64,000 nt of DNA from contig JAEYPR010000020.1 in NCBI GenBank assembly GCA_023410535.1, positions 1 to 64,000 of the forward strand. The letters are read 5' to 3'. Under the pieces are notes generated by a model. It was not told the DNA's origin and did not search any database. It worked only from the letters and a program-made list of their open reading frames with translations. Shown here in pieces: positions 17,881-26,474 of the stretch. Numbering within the stretch: position 1 is the first letter of the stretch; every line of letters begins with the position of its first letter. The DNA comes from Bacillota bacterium. GTDB lineage: Bacteria; Bacillota; UBA4882; UBA8346. Position numbers and translations under genes: made by a program.

Positions 17881-18909
17881 TCAAGCCAAGGCTTTTTCCG
17901 ACTGCTTCATCTCATACTCATCGATCTCCATTGCCAATTCGTCCCGGGTCAGGGTGGCTGTCCCCACTTTACGGACCACAACTCCGGCAGCGACATTGGC
18001 CAGTTTGGCGGCGAGAGCGCCATCAATTCCAGAAGCCAGCGCCAAGATCATCATACTGGCGACGGTATCGCCGGCGCCGCTGACATCGGCCACTTCGGCT
18101 TTGTTATAAACCGGAAGATGGTGGACGATATGTTCTTCGGTAAAAAGCGACATTCCTTCCGGGCCCCGGGTGATTAACACCGCCTGGCATTGCAGGGCAG
18201 CCATCATCTCCCACCCCGCCTGTTCCAACTCGACACGATTTCGGATCGGATATCCCACAAAATGCGATGCTTCTTCCAAGTTGGGAGTGACAATGGTCGC
18301 TCCGATAAACTTGCTCAATTGATAACGGGAGTCGACCAAGATTAATTTATGTTCCCGCCGGGCCAAGTTCATCAACTCATCACGCAAACCATTGGACAAC
18401 ATCGGTAAACCATAATCGGAAATATGGATTCCGTCAACCTGCTTCACGATCGACCGTAAACTTTCGCGTAAGAAGTCCCATCCTTCCGCTTCCAACTCTC
18501 CTTGAGGCATCCGATCGACCCGCAACATTTGCTGACGAACCGCATGTTCGGCGGCTGCCAAAATCCGCGTTTTCGTACAGGTAGGCAATTGACGGCTTGA
18601 AAATACGAGTTCATGATCGATCTGTTTCCGTTCCAGCAAAGTATGTAATTCTTCACCGATGGGATCGGTTCCGACAATACCGGCCAGGTATACTTGGCCG
18701 CCTAATTCCGCTAAATTATGCGCCGCATTGGCGGCGCCTCCCAGCACCAGGTGCTGTTCTTGCTGTTCCACAATGAGCACCGGCGCTTCCCGGGAGATTC
18801 GGGAGATTGTCCCTTCAATATACACATCGGCAATAATATCGCCAACTACTAAAATTTTCGGACGATCGATCCGTTGCAGGGCTTGCCGTAGTTCCTTGGT
18901 ATTGAGCAA
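17881..18909 (-). CDS. PfkB-family kinase, HldA/RfaE1-like
   Basis: About 342 residues. ILVVGDIIADVYIEGTISRIS and LGGAANAAHNLAELG are the N-terminal signatures of heptose-7-phosphate kinases (HldE N-domain), and DVSGAGDTVASM is the PfkB signature 2 with catalytic Asp. The adenylyltransferase half of HldE is missing. It may make ADP-heptose precursors for surface glycans or phosphorylate another sugar. The frame could begin at a GTG (18918) but AGAGGTGG sits 5 nt before TTG at 18909, so that start is preferred. Confidence 0.85.
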   Translation of the reverse strand: MLNTKELRQALQRIDRPKILVVGDIIADVYIEGTISRISREAPVLIVEQQEQHLVLGGAANAAHNLAELGGQVYLAGIVGTDPIGEELHTLLERKQIDHELVFSSRQLPTCTKTRILAAAEHAVRQQMLRVDRMPQGELEAEGWDFLRESLRSIVKQVDGIHISDYGLPMLSNGLRDELMNLARREHKLILVDSRYQLSKFIGATIVTPNLEEASHFVGYPIRNRVELEQAGWEMMAALQCQAVLITRGPEGMSLFTEEHIVHHLPVYNKAEVADVSGAGDTVASMMILALASGIDGALAAKLANVAAGVVVRKVGTATLTRDELAMEIDEYEMKQSEKALA

Positions 18910-19029
18910 TCCATCCACCTCTGATTTATTTCAACTTATATAAATCAAGATAATAATTTTATAACGGCTCCCAAATTTCCTGCTCATTTCCTAAATATTG
19001 TTGAACCTCGGTTTCGCGCCGATTCATAA

Positions 19030-19454
19030 TTAGTAGTGGAACAGACGCAAATTGGGATCAATTGCAATGATCGTAGACGCTCCATTCTTTTTCCTTTTCA
19101 GAATCTCCAAAGCTGCTTCCGAATAACCAGGAGCAATCACTCCGTCGGAAACTTCCTTCTTTAACACCAGCGCCGTCCACTCGTCGACGCTATCACTAAG
19201 GGCAACCCAGCCTCCAAAAGACGACACCCGGTCCGGTCCGCTCCCCGCGCCCGCGCATAAGCCGCTGCCAACGGGGATAACTCCATGTCCGCTACAAAGT
19301 AGGCTTGAGCTAACGGCTCGCTTAGCGGGACTCCGACTGCTTGAATTTTCGGCATAAAAAAACCCGGACAATCAACAATCGCCCAGGCGGTCGGCTGACT
19401 AACAACCATACTCCCTGTGGTAAATCCACTTCCGCCAGTCGTACGATTGATCAA
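19030..19454 (-). pseudogene. remnant of stand-alone AICAR transformylase (PurH-like)
   Basis: Two overlapping minus-strand frames together match the stand-alone AICAR formyltransferase found in Clostridia. One frame gives VGVPLSEPLAQAYFVADMEL and SPLAAAYARARGADR; the other continues VSSFGGWVALSDSVDEWTAL and KKEVSDGVIAPGYSEAALEI. The frame changes at a tandem 5-bp duplication (CCGGTCCGGTCC, 19228-19239). Removing 5 bp restores a continuous reading. Both ends of the gene are also lost (family length about 390), so this is decayed rather than a sequencing slip alone. Its purine-synthesis role must be covered elsewhere. Confidence 0.75.
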
Positions 19455-19470
19455 CTATATTTGATTGGAC

Positions 19471-20070
19471 TTAGACTTTCGCTAAAAAACCTGAAATTCC
19501 CGTCATGATCATCTGCGCCGCCAAAGCCGCCAAGATAAGTCCCGTAATCTTACTCAAAATCGTCAGTCCTTGTTTTTTGACCAACCGTTCAATGGACCCG
19601 CTTAAATAGAGTAAGATTCCGACACTAACCACAGCCGCCACTAATCCGGTGATTCCAGTGAACCGCTCCCAAAACCCTTGCAACTCCACCCCCATCACTA
19701 AAAGCGCACCGGTGGTGGCCGGACCGACGGTTACCGGGATCGCCAACGGGACGACTGAGATATCCTCGGAAGGGTCGCGGGACTGATCTTTATCCGAACC
19801 CAATACCAACGATATTGCCGACAAAATCAGCAACAGGCCGGTGCCGATCCGAAAGGAATCCAGGGTGATGCCGAATAATTGAAAGATATAATCACCGATT
19901 AAAAAAATGGTTAAACAGATCACAATCACCGCAAAGGTCACTTTGACCGAGAGGCGTTTCCGCACCTGCAATCCCAAATCGCGGGTCATCGATAGAAAAG
20001 TGGATAACAGAAAAAACGGGGTCAATAGGAAAAAAAACTTGATATAAATGTTGATAAACTGTGTTTTCAT
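19471..20070 (-). CDS. MarC-family integral membrane protein
   Basis: 199 residues from the ATG behind GGAG; the frame's earlier TTG overlaps that site. About six membrane helices with the family's central segment VVPLAIPVTVGPATTGALLV. MarC/UPF0056 proteins are of uncertain function (once linked to multiple antibiotic resistance). No partner is visible: the gene follows the AICAR remnant on its downstream side and a long intergenic region upstream. Confidence 0.88.
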   Translation of the reverse strand: MKTQFINIYIKFFFLLTPFFLLSTFLSMTRDLGLQVRKRLSVKVTFAVIVICLTIFLIGDYIFQLFGITLDSFRIGTGLLLILSAISLVLGSDKDQSRDPSEDISVVPLAIPVTVGPATTGALLVMGVELQGFWERFTGITGLVAAVVSVGILLYLSGSIERLVKKQGLTILSKITGLILAALAAQMIMTGISGFLAKV

Positions 20071-20289
20071 GCTGTACTCCAAACAGTAGTGAGGTTGAAT
20101 ACTGAACCAAGATCAATTTATTCAACAACCAGCGCAAAAATCCTGTCCGATACAGAAATGTAACATATAATTAGATAGTCAAACAAAGCATTTCACGGTA
20201 TGTCAGCTCATTTGGTTTATTTGGCCGGTCTCATGTTGCGGAAGTGGAAAGCGGCATCGATCGTAAACTGTAAAAAAATTTTTATCAAC

Positions 20290-20325
20290 AAAAGGCCGTC
20301 TTCATGAAGGAGACTGCCTTTTTTG
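20290..20325. terminator. hairpin with T-run in the intergenic region
   Basis: AAAGGCCGTCT and AGACTGCCTTT pair with one mismatch across an 8-nt loop, followed by TTTTTT on the plus strand and TTTTG on the minus. No gene reaches it on the plus strand, so it could end a short untranslated RNA from the 20083-20290 region or stop stray transcription. I see nothing else in 20083-20370. Confidence 0.55.
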
Positions 20326-20371
20326 GGAATAATAAAAAATGTTTGTTCGCCACATGTTAACCTTTCTTTGA

Positions 20372-20400
20372 TTGCTATTACCCGGCAAAAAACGTATAAT
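20372..20400 (+). promoter_or_regulatory. promoter of the DEAD-box helicase gene
   Basis: TTGCTA, 17 nt and a perfect TATAAT (20395-20400). Transcription would begin near 20407, giving a leader of about 190 nt before the start codon. Confidence 0.65.
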
Positions 20401-20519
20401 CAGTAAGCAAACAGTTTCAAGTTATTGGGTTTTGATCATTGATGCGATCTTCCGAAGCCTAAAAACGGCTTGTACATATTCGACCGGTTTTCGTAACTTA
20501 TATGACTGTTTGACAATCA

Positions 20520-20578
20520 GGAAAACGCAAGAAGGTAAAAGCATTCCACTCTGCTTCCAAATTGTTAAGGCGTTTTCC
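20520..20578 (+). other. hairpin in the helicase mRNA leader
   Basis: GGAAAACGC (20520-20528) is perfectly complementary to GCGTTTTCC (20570-20578). An inner AAGCA/TGCTT stem lies between, and the ribosome site AAAGGATG follows within 10 nt. It could control translation or mRNA lifetime by temperature or by the helicase itself; that is inference. Confidence 0.5.
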
Positions 20579-20600
20579 CTAAGAAGCAAAGGATGAATGA

Positions 20601-22229
20601 ATGAACAATCTAATCTTTACCGAACTAAACCTCTCCAAGGAGGTCCAAAAAGCTTTAGCTGAGATGGGGTTTGAAGAGGCCACCCCAATCCAGTCCGAAG
20701 CAATCCCTCATATTTTAGGGGGAAAAGACGTCATCGGTCAAGCCCAAACCGGCACCGGCAAAACTTGCGCTTTCGGCATCCCGGCCATCGAGCTGATCCA
20801 GTCGGATAGCGAAGCCATTCAAGCGCTGGTGCTCTGCCCTACTCGCGAATTGGCGATTCAGGCCGCCGAAGAATTAAAAAATGTGGCGCTTTACAAACGC
20901 GGTGTCAAAATCCTCCCAATCTACGGCGGCCAGCCGATCGACCGGCAGATCATGGCCTTAAAGAAACGGCCGCAGATCATCATTGGGACCCCGGGCCGGG
21001 TCATGGACCACATGCGCCGAAACACCTTAAAGTTTTCCAAGTTAAAAATGGTGATCCTGGACGAGGCCGACGAGATGTTGAACATGGGCTTCCGCGAGGA
21101 TATCGACACCATCTTAACCGAAGTACCTCAGGAGAAACAGATGATCCTCTTCTCCGCGACCATGCCGCGGGAGATCATGGATCTAACCTCCAAATACCAA
21201 CGCAATCCGGTTTTGGTCAAGGCGGTCCATAAAGAATTAACCGTCCCGCAAATTGAACAATACTATCTGGAAGTGCGGGAATTTGCCAAGATTGACGTTT
21301 TGTCGCGGTTGATCGATGCCAATAATATCAAGTTATCGCTGATCTTCTGCAACACCAAGAAACGGGTTGACGAAGTCGCCGCTAACCTTCAAGCCCGCGG
21401 TTATTCGGCCGAAGCGTTGCACGGCGATATGCGCCAGGCGCAACGGGATAAAGTGATGCAGAAGTTCCGTAACGGCAACCTTGACGTCTTAATTGCCACC
21501 GATGTCGCGGCGCGCGGGATTGACGTCGGCGAAGTCGAAGCGGTCTTCAACTATGACCTTCCCGGCGACGACGAGTATTATGTACATCGGATCGGCCGGA
21601 CCGGCCGGGCCGGGCGTTCCGGGAAAGCGTTCACCTTTATTTATGGTCGCGAGATTTATAAATTAAAAGATATCCAACGTTACACTCGTTCTAAGATCGT
21701 GCCGTTAAAGCCGCCTTCGCTGATGGATGTTGAAGAGACCAAGATCAATCAGATCTTCGAGAGCGTTAAGACCGCCATCGCTGGCGGCCAATTGACTAAA
21801 TACGTCTCTTATGTGGAGAAGCTGTTGGAAGATCCCGGTTTGAGCTCCGATGGCGAAAGCGACGTCACCACCTTGGACATTGCCGCCGCTTTTCTGAAAA
21901 TGGCGCTTGGCCCAGGCAATAATCAACCTGCCAACGACGAGGTTGCCAATGACCGTCCCAAAACCGGTTCTGCCAAAGGAATGGTCCGCTTGTTCATTAA
22001 CGCCGGAAGTTACGACCGGGTCGTGAAGAGCCACATCATTCAAGGGATTGCCGATAACACCAGCCTGCCGGAGAAGTTGGTCGGGACGATCAATATTTTT
22101 GACAAATTTACCTTTGTCGAGGTTCCCCACGAATATGCCACCGAAGTATTGACTTCGCTAAAGAATACTAAAATAAACGGTCGCCGGATCAACGTCGAGA
22201 AAGCTAACGCCAGCCGGCCAAGGACTTGA
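20601..22229 (+). CDS. DEAD-box RNA helicase with DbpA-type RNA-binding domain (CshA/DeaD-like)
   Basis: 542 residues. Q-motif FEEATPIQSEAIP, Walker A AQTGTGKT (48-55), PTRELA, TPGRV, DEAD (about 154), SAT, and the second RecA lobe ending HRIGRTGRAGRSGKAF. Residues about 458-540 form a DbpA RNA-binding domain (GMVRLFINAGSYDRV). Such helicases unwind mRNA and rRNA in cold adaptation, ribosome assembly and degradosomes. The structured leader upstream of about 190 nt suggests post-transcriptional control, as seen for other cold-shock helicases. Confidence 0.93.
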   Translation: MNNLIFTELNLSKEVQKALAEMGFEEATPIQSEAIPHILGGKDVIGQAQTGTGKTCAFGIPAIELIQSDSEAIQALVLCPTRELAIQAAEELKNVALYKRGVKILPIYGGQPIDRQIMALKKRPQIIIGTPGRVMDHMRRNTLKFSKLKMVILDEADEMLNMGFREDIDTILTEVPQEKQMILFSATMPREIMDLTSKYQRNPVLVKAVHKELTVPQIEQYYLEVREFAKIDVLSRLIDANNIKLSLIFCNTKKRVDEVAANLQARGYSAEALHGDMRQAQRDKVMQKFRNGNLDVLIATDVAARGIDVGEVEAVFNYDLPGDDEYYVHRIGRTGRAGRSGKAFTFIYGREIYKLKDIQRYTRSKIVPLKPPSLMDVEETKINQIFESVKTAIAGGQLTKYVSYVEKLLEDPGLSSDGESDVTTLDIAAAFLKMALGPGNNQPANDEVANDRPKTGSAKGMVRLFINAGSYDRVVKSHIIQGIADNTSLPEKLVGTINIFDKFTFVEVPHEYATEVLTSLKNTKINGRRINVEKANASRPRT

Positions 22230-22246
22230 AACTAGCTTAGGCGGTC

Positions 22247-22279
22247 GCAAAAACCGGGTGATTATTACCCGGTTTTTGC
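22247..22279 (+). terminator. terminator after the helicase gene
   Basis: GCAAAAACCGGGT and ACCCGGTTTTTGC form a perfect 13-bp stem with a 7-nt loop; the T-run is within the 3' arm. Confidence 0.85.
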
Positions 22280-22359
22280 TGATTTAACCCATACTTTCAA
22301 GCCATACGGGTCATGACTGGTATCAAACAAACCCTCTATATAAAGAGTGAGGTGATTGC

Positions 22360-22890
22360 TTGAAAATCCTCGCCAATCTGCTGACACTGGCCCGAATCGT
22401 TCTCTCCCTGGCCCTATTGGCAGTTAAACCCTTGACAGTCGCCTTTTTGGTGATCTATCTTTGCTGCGGCGTCAGTGATATGCTGGATGGTCCCATCGCC
22501 CGCCGCACCCAGACAGTCAGCAACCTGGGACGGCGGCTCGACTCTTTCGCCGATCTGGTTATGGTAACAGTCTTAATCGTTGTGTTATTGCCACTCCTCA
22601 ATCTGACCCCGCCAATCATCGGCTGGATCGTGGTCATCGCCGTCATCCGCTTGTTATCCCTGATGGTGGTGCTACTCAAGTTTCATACCGTTGAAATGCT
22701 GCATACCTACGCCAATAAACTCACCGGTTTGATCTTATTTCTTTTTCCGATCGCGCTGACCTGGGTCCGCGTCGATTGGCTGATCCCCTTTTGTTGCGCC
22801 GTCGCGACCATTTCGGCCATCGAAGAATTGGCGCTCTTGCTTGTCTCAAAACAGCTACCAACCGAGCGGAAAAGTATTTTTGCGAAATAA
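22360..22890 (+). CDS. CDP-alcohol phosphatidyltransferase family enzyme
   Basis: 176 residues, several membrane helices, and the family motif D-G-x2-A-R-x8-G-x3-D-x3-D visible as DGPIARRTQTVSNLGRRLDS followed by FADL. It transfers a phosphatidyl group from CDP-diacylglycerol to an alcohol such as glycerol phosphate; the small size is nearest PgsA-type or short paralogues, and the acceptor is not clear. The start is TTG with GTGAGGTG upstream. It stands alone after the helicase terminator. Confidence 0.88.
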   Translation: MKILANLLTLARIVLSLALLAVKPLTVAFLVIYLCCGVSDMLDGPIARRTQTVSNLGRRLDSFADLVMVTVLIVVLLPLLNLTPPIIGWIVVIAVIRLLSLMVVLLKFHTVEMLHTYANKLTGLILFLFPIALTWVRVDWLIPFCCAVATISAIEELALLLVSKQLPTERKSIFAK

Positions 22891-23015
22891 AGTATCCAAC
22901 CGTGCACACCAGGACAAACAAGGTGTTGACAAATGACAAGAAGGTTTAAACCGCCTATGACTCGGAGTAACCCAGTTAGACTCGAGATATAATCGTAAAA
23001 CGGTTTTCTCCCAAT

Positions 23016-23045
23016 CAAAAAGGCAGATCCTCACGAATCCGCCTT
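23016..23045 (-). terminator. terminator after ychF
   Basis: AAGGCGGAT and ATCTGCCTT pair with one mismatch; TTTTTG follows on the minus strand. Confidence 0.75.
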
Positions 23046-23077
23046 CATGTATTATCAGCTTATCCCATCAAACTTTA

Positions 23078-24196
23078 TTATACATTAAACCGGAACAACG
23101 TCACGTCGCCGTCTTGCATCACATACTCCTTACCTTCCAACCGGACCAAACCTTTTTCCCGGGCCGCCGCATAGGTACCGCAGGCCATCAAGTCGGTGTA
23201 GCTGACAATCTCCGCCCGGATAAACCCTTTTTCAATATCGGAGTGGATTTTGCCGGCCGCTTGCGGGGCTTTGGTGCCTTTGGTGATGGTCCAGGCGCGG
23301 ACTTCTTGCTTTCCGGCGGTTAGGAAGCTGATCAAACCCAACAGCTTATAACTCTTCTTGATCAGCTGGTCGAGGCCGGATTCCTGCAATCCCAACTCGT
23401 TTAAGTACTCCTGACGTTCCGCCTCGTCCAATTGGGCGATCTCCTCCTCAATCCGGGCCGAGATCATGATCATCTCCGCGCCGTCCTCGACGACGCAGGC
23501 CTGCAACTCTTGGACCAACGGGTTTTGCGCCGCGCCGCCGACCAGTTCGTCTTCGGCGACATTGGCGGCGTAAATGACCGGCTTATCGGTGAGTAAAAAA
23601 GCCTGCCGAACCACAGCCCGTTCGTCAGCGGTGAACTCCATCGCCCGGACCGACTGGCCGTTCTCGAGGCCGGTTTTGATCCGTTGATAGATGTTTTGTT
23701 CCGCTTGATACTGGGCTTTCAGTTTGGCGTCATGGGTTTTCATTTGGGCGTTGACCCGTTCCAGCCGTTTTTCGATCGTCTCCAAGTCGGCGAAGATCAA
23801 CTCCAGATTGATGGTCTCCAAATCGCGGCGTGGGCCGACCGAACCGTCAACGTGGACGATATTGGGGTCCTCAAAGCAACGGACTACATGCACAATGGCG
23901 TCCACCTCGCGAATATGCGCTAAAAACTTGTTGCCCAATCCCTCGCCGCGGCTGGCCCCTTTGACCAATCCGGCGATATCCACGAATTCAATGGCGGTTG
24001 GGGTGATTTTATCCGGGTCGTACATGACGGCCAACTTGTCCAGCCGTTCATCAGGAACCGCGACAATCCCGACATTCGGATCAATAGTGCAGAACGGATA
24101 GTTGGCGCTCTCCGCCCCCGCTTTGGTGATGGCGTTAAATAAGGTGCTTTTGCCGACGTTCGGCAATCCGACAATCCCTAGCTTCAAATCAGTCAT
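23078..24196 (-). CDS. ychF: YchF/OLA1-family ATPase
   Basis: 372 residues, the usual length. G1 GLPNVGKSTLFNAIT, G3 FVDIAGLVKGASRGEGLGN, a coiled-coil insert (about 140-200) and the C-terminal TGS-like domain (FLTAGKQEVRAWTI) ending in the family tail EYVMQDGDVTLFRFNV. YchF hydrolyses ATP, associates with ribosomes and modulates stress responses. The annotated ATG has its GAAGGG site directly adjacent; a TTG three codons later is better spaced, so the true start may be 24187. Confidence 0.94.
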   Translation of the reverse strand: MTDLKLGIVGLPNVGKSTLFNAITKAGAESANYPFCTIDPNVGIVAVPDERLDKLAVMYDPDKITPTAIEFVDIAGLVKGASRGEGLGNKFLAHIREVDAIVHVVRCFEDPNIVHVDGSVGPRRDLETINLELIFADLETIEKRLERVNAQMKTHDAKLKAQYQAEQNIYQRIKTGLENGQSVRAMEFTADERAVVRQAFLLTDKPVIYAANVAEDELVGGAAQNPLVQELQACVVEDGAEMIMISARIEEEIAQLDEAERQEYLNELGLQESGLDQLIKKSYKLLGLISFLTAGKQEVRAWTITKGTKAPQAAGKIHSDIEKGFIRAEIVSYTDLMACGTYAAAREKGLVRLEGKEYVMQDGDVTLFRFNV

Positions 24197-24317
24197 CCCT
24201 TCAATTCGGTAGATTCTTTATTAAATAGTCGCCGACGGCGAACGAGGTTTCATAACCTTTTTATTATAAAAGAATCTTGGGTAGAATACAAATTAAAATT
24301 TTATCCACTGCATCGAT

Positions 24318-24370
24318 GCAAAAGGCAGCCCCCAAATGAACGTTGACGGTTCATTTAGGAGGCTGCCCGG
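24318..24370 (-). terminator. terminator after htrA
   Basis: A long hairpin pairs GGCAGCC with GGCTGCC and AAATGAAC with GTTCATTT across a 6-nt loop; TTTTG follows on the minus strand. Confidence 0.85.
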
Positions 24371-24397
24371 TTGTTTGAGCCAATGTCATGAAGGTTC

Positions 24398-25567
24398 TCA
24401 GCGATCCTCGGAGAAGGTCAGCTTCAGATTGAGTTGCTTGTTATTCCGATAGATCAGGGCCTCCACCGTGTCGCCGGCGTGATAGGATTTCTTAATCTCA
24501 TTGACGTCACTCATCGACCGGAGCTTTTTCCCCGCCAAGCTGACCAGAATGTCGCCCTTCTGGATTCCGGCGTTGGCGGCGCCGCCCCCGGCGGTGACCC
24601 CGGTTACGTAGATGCCGACCGGAATATTGTAATATTGAGCCAAGGCGTCACTGATATCCTGGCCGGAGATTCCCACTAATGGCCGGCCTTTGACGTAACC
24701 GTACATAATCAACTGACTGATAATCGGTTTGGCAGTGTTGATCGGAATGGCGAAACCCAATCCTTCCACGCCCGACTCGGCAATTTTAATGGTATTGATC
24801 CCGATCACCTGGCCCCGGGCATTGACCAAGGCGCCGCCGCTATTGCCGGGATTGATGGCGGCATCGGTCTGAATGAGGCTTAAGGTCTTATCGCTGGTCG
24901 TAACCGTACGGTTTAACGCGCTGATCACGCCGGAGGTGACCGAACCCATAAACTCCAGCCCCAGCGGGTTTCCAATCGCCACCGCCAATTCGCCTACTTG
25001 CAACTGGGAGGAATCGCCCAACTCCGCCACGGTCAAATTCGGCAGGTCGATTTTGATCACTGCCAGGTCGTTGAGGGCGTCGCCCCCGACGAATTTGGCT
25101 TTCGCCTGACGTTTATCGGGCAGAAATACTTCCAACGTAGTATTTTGGTTGCCGTACACCTTCGGGTCGGCATTTTCGACCACATGGTAATTGGTCATAA
25201 TGTAGCCGTCTTTATTGATGATAATGCCGGATCCTTCCGCTTGGGACTTATTGTTCCCGCCGAAGAACTGCGCCCCCGGCGCCGTCACCGTCATCCGGAT
25301 CCCAACGATCGACGGACCCACTTTCTTAGCGATCTGGGTCACCGACGACAACGAACCGTTAGACGCAGTGTTGACCGCCGGGGTAGCCTGGCTATCGCTG
25401 GAACCGGTTGAACCTAGTCCCAACACTGCCGTTTGCTTTTGCAGTTGTTTGGAAAAAATTACGCTGATTCCGACCCCAACCAACAGGCTACCCAGCATCG
25501 CACTGAGCACCATCAAGATAATTCCGGTTTTTAGTTGGATAGTTTTTTCGGTAAAGTTCCAGTTCAT
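24398..25567 (-). CDS. htrA: HtrA/DegP-like membrane-anchored serine protease
   Basis: 389 residues from the ATG after GTGAGGTG; the frame's first ATG would overlap the -10 box. A membrane anchor (about 13-37), a Ser/Thr-rich linker, the trypsin-like domain with triad H128 (TNYHVVENA), D168 (NDLAVI) and S243 (NPGNSGGALV), then one PDZ domain (about 290-389). It degrades or chaperones misfolded exported proteins. Its promoter carries the same repeat layout as the metal-efflux genes, so it is probably induced by the same envelope-sensing system. Confidence 0.94.
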   Translation of the reverse strand: MNWNFTEKTIQLKTGIILMVLSAMLGSLLVGVGISVIFSKQLQKQTAVLGLGSTGSSDSQATPAVNTASNGSLSSVTQIAKKVGPSIVGIRMTVTAPGAQFFGGNNKSQAEGSGIIINKDGYIMTNYHVVENADPKVYGNQNTTLEVFLPDKRQAKAKFVGGDALNDLAVIKIDLPNLTVAELGDSSQLQVGELAVAIGNPLGLEFMGSVTSGVISALNRTVTTSDKTLSLIQTDAAINPGNSGGALVNARGQVIGINTIKIAESGVEGLGFAIPINTAKPIISQLIMYGYVKGRPLVGISGQDISDALAQYYNIPVGIYVTGVTAGGGAANAGIQKGDILVSLAGKKLRSMSDVNEIKKSYHAGDTVEALIYRNNKQLNLKLTFSEDR

Positions 25568-25595
25568 CCTAAGCACCTCACTTTTTGTTACTGCC

Positions 25596-25627
25596 ATTGT
25601 AGTGCTTAGTTATGAATTTTTTATGGA
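25596..25627 (-). promoter_or_regulatory. htrA promoter with 11-bp direct repeats
   Basis: Minus strand: TCCATAAAAAA (25617-25627), TTCATAACTAA (25606-25616), GCAC, then TACAAT (25596-25601). Repeat unit, phase and 4-nt gap match the promoters at 2247 and 11220. Confidence 0.65.
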
Positions 25628-25659
25628 GAATTGGGGAGGATTTTGTGAATTTGCACCGC

Positions 25660-26316
25660 TCACTTAATCAAGGTTATATACTGATACATCATCCAAAAAT
25701 GACAAAAGCTGCCTAGCAATACGAAAAGATGAAAAATTTCGTGAAACCCAAAGACATCCGGGAAAGGATTAGGTTTCTTTAACCCGTAGATCACCGCTCC
25801 CACCGTATAAAACAAACCGCCGGCCAACAACCAGCCCATCCCGGCCAACGGCACCGTTTGCAGCAACGGCCGGGTGGCAATCGCTACTAGCCAACCCATG
25901 GCAATATACACCACCGTGCTTAACCAGCGGGGGGCATTTAACCAAAATATTTTTGTAAAGATCCCGATCAGCGCCAAACCCCAAATGCAACCGAATAGAC
26001 TCCAGCCCCAAGGGCCGCGTAACGGAAGCAAACAGATGGGCGTGTAAGTTCCGGCGATCAGAAAAAAAATTAAGCCATGATCAAATTTCCGTAAAATCGT
26101 CGTTCCTTTGGGCGAAAGTGGCAGCCAATGGTATAAAGTGCTGGCGGTATAAAGCAAAATCATGCTGGCGCCAAAGATCGCGAACGCCACCACTTGCCAC
26201 GCGTTACCGGCCACCGCTCCGCGGTAAACTAACAACACCAATCCCACGATGGATAAGAGCACCCCGATACAATGCGTCAGTCCGCTCAACGGATCTTTTA
26301 ATGTTTTCTTTGCCAT
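25660..26316 (-). CDS. hemolysin III family (PAQR/TrhA-like) membrane protein
   Basis: 218 residues, seven membrane helices. The family hallmarks are GLTHCIGVLLSI near the N-terminus, STLYHWLPLSPKG, KFDHGLIFFLIAGTYTP, and FGFHEIFHLFVLLGSFCHFW with conserved His and Asp/Glu that may bind zinc. Despite the name, its role is thought to be membrane lipid homeostasis. GAGGGG precedes the ATG. It lies divergently from the MarR gene with 158 bp between. Confidence 0.9.
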   Translation of the reverse strand: MAKKTLKDPLSGLTHCIGVLLSIVGLVLLVYRGAVAGNAWQVVAFAIFGASMILLYTASTLYHWLPLSPKGTTILRKFDHGLIFFLIAGTYTPICLLPLRGPWGWSLFGCIWGLALIGIFTKIFWLNAPRWLSTVVYIAMGWLVAIATRPLLQTVPLAGMGWLLAGGLFYTVGAVIYGLKKPNPFPDVFGFHEIFHLFVLLGSFCHFWMMYQYITLIK

Positions 26317-26411
26317 GTTTCCCCTCTAACTGTACGTCGTTTCTCAATCCACATTTTCGCTTTGTGATTGACGATCCCTGCCGGAGCCGGAATTTTTTTC
26401 ATACCGCGTCC

Positions 26412-26462
26412 TTGACGCAAAGATCGCCCTTGCTTATAATGTTAGTAAAGTAAACTTACTAA
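26412..26462 (+). promoter_or_regulatory. marR promoter with overlapping palindromic operator
   Basis: TTGACG (26412-26417), 17 nt, TATAAT (26435-26440). Immediately after it TTAGTAA (26442-26448), 7 nt and TTACTAA (26456-26462) form a 21-bp palindrome placed at the transcription start, a classic MarR autorepression site. Confidence 0.8.
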
Positions 26463-26474
26463 ATACGGTGAACC

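Noticed and set aside
20372..20596. 74-codon ORF upstream of the helicase
   Set aside because: It starts inside the -35 region of the helicase promoter and covers the untranslated leader; no ribosome site or family.
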